Assembly: GCF_018991925.1 (NCBI RefSeq)
Contig: NW_024736071.1
Coordinates: forward strand, 9,753,231-9,817,230
DNA: 64,000 nucleotides
From: Homarus americanus
Taxonomy: Eukaryota; Arthropoda; Malacostraca; Decapoda; Nephropidae
Direction: 5' to 3'
This document shows positions 59,112 through 64,000 of this stretch, piece after piece. Below the pieces are notes generated by a model. The model searched no databases, was not told where the DNA came from, and was given only the letters and a program-made list of their open reading frames with translations. Position numbers and translations under genes: made by a program. How positions within the stretch are numbered: position 1 is the stretch's first letter; the number at the start of each line of letters is the position of its first letter.

Positions 59112-61010
59112 CACCCTGATCTTCTACATTAATGACTGGTACCGATCTAAATAATTTGCTTGACTATCCCACTATAGATCGAGCCCTCGGAGAGAGGTCC
59201 AATTCATGACAGCAAAATTGTGCTGACATCTTGTATTTAATACGGTACTTGGAGTAATACAGTACATGTACTGTATATATCAATACATAATTCCTACATT
59301 ACCATCATCCCCCATGTTATGAATATTCAGGGTATGCAATTTTGCACATAAGGAATTTGTAATTTTTTACCACTAAATCCAGGATACACCATGAAAACCT
59401 GACCATATGAAGAATTCAGGTGAAATAATAAATTTTATGGATGATTTTGTCTTGGCATGCATTTTCACTCATACAAAGAATCACAAATATTTCACAATTT
59501 TCTAATAAACCCTTGCGGGCTCCATAATATGGCTACACGGGCGCTGAACTACAGGTTGGGGATCACTGATGTAAGCAAACAGTTGACTCAGCTTGTTTTG
59601 TGCACATTGTGCCTTCTCAGTTTTCATATTTAAGATTGTGCAGAATACCTGTACAGTATTACACTTGTTCAAGATGTCTGGAAAGATGCCAGTTGGTGCT
59701 AAAAGAAGCCATAAAATATTTAACTTGACTGGAAAACTGAGTGGTTTGGCAGTTTGATATGAATGAAAACTTAGTCAAATCCATTGCTGACATACACTAC
59801 CACCTCAAATTTTCTATTCTAAAGGTATTCATAAAAGTTTATGACAGTCATGTAATTGTATCATGCCTTGGGTTGACATTCTTTTTGAGGGATGCATCTC
59901 CAAAAATACAATGGCATTATGAAATTTTCAAGTTATGCAGAACTTTTCTAGAACACATGGTTTCCAGCCTTTTAACCCTATCACACACACAATAAGTTTT
60001 TAAGTTTCCATGACCATGACAAAAGTCATATCGGACCACTCACTTGAGATCGGGTCATCTTCCTTGTGCAGCCAATTTATCCCACATCACTGGCTTTATT
60101 ATTGTTTTGGCTTTCATATAAGTATAAAAAATAAATAAGATAACCCCCCCCCCCCAAAAAAAAAATAAATAAATAAATAAATAAAGGTATTATCATAGTT
60201 AAGAAGCGGAATTTTATGCACTTTCCAGCGGTGGCTTTGGAATTTTCATGACTAATTGTGTGGAGGGTAGGAGAGAAGATGAAGGGACAGAAGTGACCTA
60301 CCAGCACAGCTGATGGGGGGAAACTGATGGACAGTGGAATCTACAGATGTTTTGATACTTTCTGGAAGCTTCCCTCGCAAGATCATACATTCATCTATGA
60401 CGCACAAAAATTTTACACAATTACCTTGAAAACTTTTTGGGGGTCAAATTTTTTAAAGTTTAATGACATGATTTGCATCACTGATGCAAATAGTACTACC
60501 CAATGATTTGACATGATTCACGTCATGATGCTCGAGAGGGTTAATAGTTCTGGGATGCAAGATTTACTTCAACTGTAATGATAAACCAATTACTAAGTTG
60601 ATAAATTGAGATGGGTTTCATTGTCTTAATGAAAACAATAAGGTTTTGATTGATTTACAGAAAAAACTTCCAATAATTAATTGGTACAGTGAGCTAGATA
60701 CTGTACTTAGGACTGAAACAATCTGTATAAATGTAAGCCACAAGGCTGAGATATTCCATAGAACAAGAGTGTCTCATATGGCAACTGGCCCATACCCTTG
60801 ATGTTCACTCTAAAAAAAAGACCTTTACCTGAATGTCAACTTGTGAAGTAAACTCATGAGGGAAAAGTACAGGTATGTGGAGTGGCTTTCTATAAGTCTG
60901 ATGATACTGTTTTCATTAAATTCATTATCTGATAATTCAGTTTTCATGTAAATTGGAATACTGAAATTTGTTTGCAACTTCAAACTAGGATCTCAAGTGA
61001 TGTAAACAAT
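59112..61010. other. Mostly unrecognised; hAT MITE end at 59470-59568
   Basis: The stretch ending CAGGTTGGGGATCACTG at 59568 is the reverse of the left end of the hAT MITE at 36762 (including AATAAACCCTTGCGGGCTCC), so a partial copy lies here. The rest, including a C9/A-rich run near 60148, shows no coding or repeat family. I looked on the minus strand for the missing first TSC2 exons and saw none. Confidence 0.5.
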
Positions 61011-61016
61011 AACACC

Positions 61017-61203
61017 TTAAGTACAGGAGGACAGCACTATATCAACAAACACCTAAGTACAGAAAGACAGTACTGTATCAACAAACACACAAAGTAGAGG
61101 AGTAAATACAGGAGGAGAGCCCTGTAGCAACAAAAACCTCAAGTACAGGAGGACAGAACTGTATCAACAAACACCTTAAATACAGAAGGAGAGCCTTGTA
61201 GAG
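61017..61203. repeat. Minisatellite of about 40 bp, roughly five copies
   Basis: Units contain AGTACAGGAGGACAG, CTGTATCAACAAACACC and variants. Copies differ by substitutions and short gaps. Confidence 0.8.
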
Positions 61204-61418
61204 CAGTGATTCTCAAACTGGGGTCCGCAAAAAGGTTTTGAGAAATAGTATGCTTAACGTTTGTGAGAGAATTGGCGATTCCAATTCGCAGGATATTTTG
61301 GATTTGGGTTGAAATGAACAAATGTTTTGGACTATGATTTATTCTTTGATAATTGACAATATTTGTATGCATCATGGTATATAAGGGGTCCTTGGTTGAA
61401 AAAGTTTGAAAACCCCCA
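61204..61418. mobile_element. hAT MITE (215 bp), aged
   Basis: The left end CAGTGATTCTCAAACTGGGG matches the right end read inward (TGGGGGTTTTCAAACTTTTT) imperfectly. Flanks TTGTAGAG and ATGTAGAG agree at seven of eight positions, consistent with an old 8-bp target duplication. Confidence 0.7.
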
Positions 61419-61426
61419 ATGTAGAG

Positions 61427-63400
61427 TCACAGAAAACGGTAGAAAACGAGAAACTTTTATAAGGGATAACTCACCTGCCATATGTTGTTTTAAAAGAATT
61501 GTACCAATGTATGGTCATATTATGTGAAGTGTATATACTTATAGTATTAAGGAGAATGCAAGGTGTATATATGATGATTGGGAAGGTCCAATCGATACAG
61601 ACTAGTGTACTATACGGGATAAGTGTAGACCGTGTCTGAAGGTCATAATATTTACATCTGTGAATGATTAGTAAGCATAGCTACCTCAGGTATCAGATGA
61701 AAATATATGAGAACAATGATCTGGAGAAGGGATGAATGTATCAGACATAAGTGAAGTGTTGGAAGTGATCCAGAAACTATACTATACTATACACCTCGTT
61801 ACCCCATGTGACGAATAACCAAGAACAATGCAATGATCAGAGAATCTTATGAATGTGTTCAACGATTCCAACATGTGAGGGGAGGATCCCTAAATACAGA
61901 TTGAAGTGAAGTGGGTATACCCACGCCAAGAAAACACAGGCTAGGCCTTTGATCGTTGTTGACGCCTAGTCCGCCCTGGGCTACAGTGCTGAGTTATTGT
62001 TATAACCCAATGAATTTCCCCAGGAACTAGCAAACCAGACCCTTACTTTAGTATGTAACTTAGAATTAAGATATATAATTATAAGGCATAAAGTCACAAT
62101 AGATAGGAAAGTGTATATGTGAGAACCAGAATAATGTCAAAGTGAAAATTAAAGATTGGAAACTGTAGGCCTAGTTCAGTGTGAGACGCAGAGGCATCGC
62201 CCTCAGTGACACCCGATAAAAGCCCCTCAGGCATTATTCTCAGTGACGCCCGACTTCTCACCTACACAGGTGTGCGCCCAGAGCGTAGGCCTAACAACCA
62301 CCACTGCTCCACTGTGAGGAAATCACTGGGTATGGTGTGCACTTATGGCCATTATGCAACCTCCACTGTGAATCTGTGGATACCCTACATATCAATACCC
62401 AGGCTAGAAGACAATGATTGTCTTATATGGAATGATTCGCGGTCGCTACTTAAGCGACCTAAGGATACCAGGTGTGGAACCAGTACTGGTATGATTACCT
62501 GGGAAGTATCCCATTTACCTAGCAAGATTAGAGTGTGAGCGAGGTACCTCGTATGTGTACCTGAACAATACCGAAGAGTTCAATATTTGTAGGAGTGGAG
62601 TGTACCTGAGATGTGGTGCTATAATATAACATGTGGTGCTATAATCTAACATGTGGTGCAGTCTGATGTGTTGGGTGTTATGGTAAGAAGGAATGACCAA
62701 GGTAAGGAGGTCAATGGTTGTTCTGAAGAATGAAGATGATAATAGTAGTTATTTGATGAAGGTCGTGTACTGATGTGAAGTGTAATCATCATAATAGTAC
62801 TGTAGTTATTTTGTATTGTGACTGGATGCAATATGTTTTGGTTAAGAAATAAATTCGTTAAGTCATGATTGATGTTTCACCCTTCCTCCCACTCTCGATT
62901 TGGTCAATGAAAAACCCAACCCAATGCATGGCTTACTCTGCCAGCTACCTAAACAGGCTACATACTGTCCAGGGCATCTGGTGGCAGCAACCTTAAAATT
63001 ATGAGTAGATTTAAGTTATCCCCTTAGGATTAGTGACCCCAGAATGGGCAGTATAAATTAGTTAGTTTCCCGGTGAGACGTGTGTGTGTGGGAGCTCGTG
63101 TTTTACGTCAAAAAACAGGGTCTTTCCAGGAGTACCCAGTCTGATTTCTAGGAAATCTGATTCATGAGTGACTAGTGTGTGTCGTGACCAGTACAATATC
63201 TATCTGTGATCCCCCCCCCCCCAAGTAGATATATTTGTCAATTTACTGGTGAATCTGTGACTACCACGTGAGGTGTAGGCCAACCATGCTCCCTCGGTGC
63301 CACAGCTTGTAATCTGAGCCCTGTCCACCTCCACCATCCCACCCCAGCTGACCACACAACTTGATCGTCTCCCTACTGCCAGCTACTCAGCCCTCACTAG
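61427..63400 (+). other. Unrecognised stretch upstream of an L1-like ORF1
   Basis: No gene is recognised. The part nearest 63400 may be the 5' UTR of the LINE that follows. A pair of CAGTGACACCCGATAAAAGC / CAGTGACGCCCGACTTCTC blocks occurs at 62203-62260, and short GTGGTGC repeats lie near 62620-62660. Confidence 0.35.
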
Positions 63401-63413
63401 CTCTGATATGTCC

Positions 63414-64000
63414 AAGTTGTCTGCTAGTATCAAACATTCAAATTTCACGAAACAGCTGACTGATGTGATAATGTAAGTCCAATGGACTCTCATACAGGCC
63501 ATCATACAACAAATGAATAAGGAGACCATCAGGAAGCTAGAAGAAGCTGACCGGCATCTCACTGACCAGCTAAGTGAGATTAAAATAAGCTTGGAATTCT
63601 CATAAGGGGAAATAAGTGACTTCCAAGCAAAGCTGAACGTTGAAGCTAATGAACCGAACACTCAGGACCCAAGTTCAACAGCTGAGTGAGGAGAATTCCA
63701 AGCTCAAAACGGAACTAAACGACAAGAGCAGACCGGGTGGATTACGTGGATGACATAGGACGGCGAAGCAACCTCAGGTTTGCCGGAGTCGCCAAAGATG
63801 CCCACGAGAACTGGGAGTCATTCCAGTGCAAAATTTCACGCCTGCTGAATGACCATTTTAAACTTCCTGAAGTAAAGTTTGACCGCCCCCGCGACATCAT
63901 AACAAAATTCTCACCCCCTCTGACTGTGACAAAGTGTTTTATCAACGCAGTAAGCTGAAAGACACCACTATCTTCGTCAACGAGGACCTCTGCCCAGGTA
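63414..64000 (+). pseudogene. L1-like LINE ORF1, decayed and cut by the window end
   Basis: The start at 63409-63420 gives MSKLSASIKHSNFTKQLTDV, then a stop, then a helical coiled-coil stretch (QMNKETIRKLEEADRHLTDQ, then LSEIKISLEFS). After further frame breaks comes the RNA-binding part: VDDIGRRSNLRFAGVAKDA, FQCKISRLLNDHFKLPEV and KLKDTTIFVNEDLCPG. The order (coiled coil, then the RRSNLR-type motif) is that of ORF1 of L1/Tx1-type LINEs. At least two stops and frameshifts and an apparent small deletion near 63885 mark it as inactive. The ORF2 would lie beyond 64000. Confidence 0.8.

Noticed and set aside
49936..64000. Missing 5' TSC2 exons
   Set aside because: I looked for N-terminal tuberin-like segments on the minus strand and found none I could support; they may be beyond the window.

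Overview
This is transposon-rich animal DNA. The only host gene I can support is the N-terminal part of TSC2 (tuberin; Drosophila gigas) on the minus strand. Six exons with GT-AG splice sites lie at 49738-49935, 37776-37950, 36298-36489, 32879-33020, 29416-29567 and 21432-21604. Together they give 1032 nt of uninterrupted reading frame (344 codons), roughly matching residues 140-490 of the ~1800-residue human protein. Introns run from 1.3 to 11.8 kb and consist mostly of mobile DNA. I found neither the first exons (expected above 49935) nor the exons after 21432, so the flanks are probably also TSC2 introns. The protein fragment looks arthropod. Very long dinucleotide tracts, Tigger/pogo elements and RNase H-bearing LINEs suggest a decapod crustacean, but that is inference.

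Layout. 0-6.8 kb: a nearly complete Tigger element (2450-5027) among elements I call R, which carry arrays of ~430-bp hairpin units. 6.8-12.6 kb: nested elements (a Tigger copy holding R2; an H-like element holding G1; G1 holding a small Tigger-like element). 14-21 kb: a Tigger derivative, an 895-bp pure (AG)n tract and decayed LINE pieces. 21.4-50 kb: the TSC2 exons, with a solo LTR, minisatellites, hAT MITEs with exact 8-bp target duplications, and the families G2/R4, H, J and R5. 50-59 kb: a dead CR1/L2-like LINE hit at least three times: by a piggyBac-type element, by a 164-bp hAT MITE, and by a 2256-bp hAT-type transposon with an uninterrupted 632-codon transposase-like ORF. 63.4-64 kb: the decayed first ORF of an L1-like LINE.

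How the parts relate. The TA-flanked families here (Tigger, R, G, H, I, J and several singletons) nearly all start with CAG and carry a short iterated motif at both ends, but the motif differs from family to family. Only the Tigger-like ones still show pieces of a psq-HTH/CENP-B/DDE transposase, so the others were probably mobilised in trans. G1 and G2 each preserve the unoccupied version of an insertion carried by the other. A ~110-bp module is shared by R, by H and by a stray copy, and a LINE 3' tail recurs inside I, H and J.

No rRNA, tRNA, CRISPR or bacterial-type features were seen. Family assignments rest on motifs remembered by eye, not on searches. R, G, H, I and J are local labels used only in this report.
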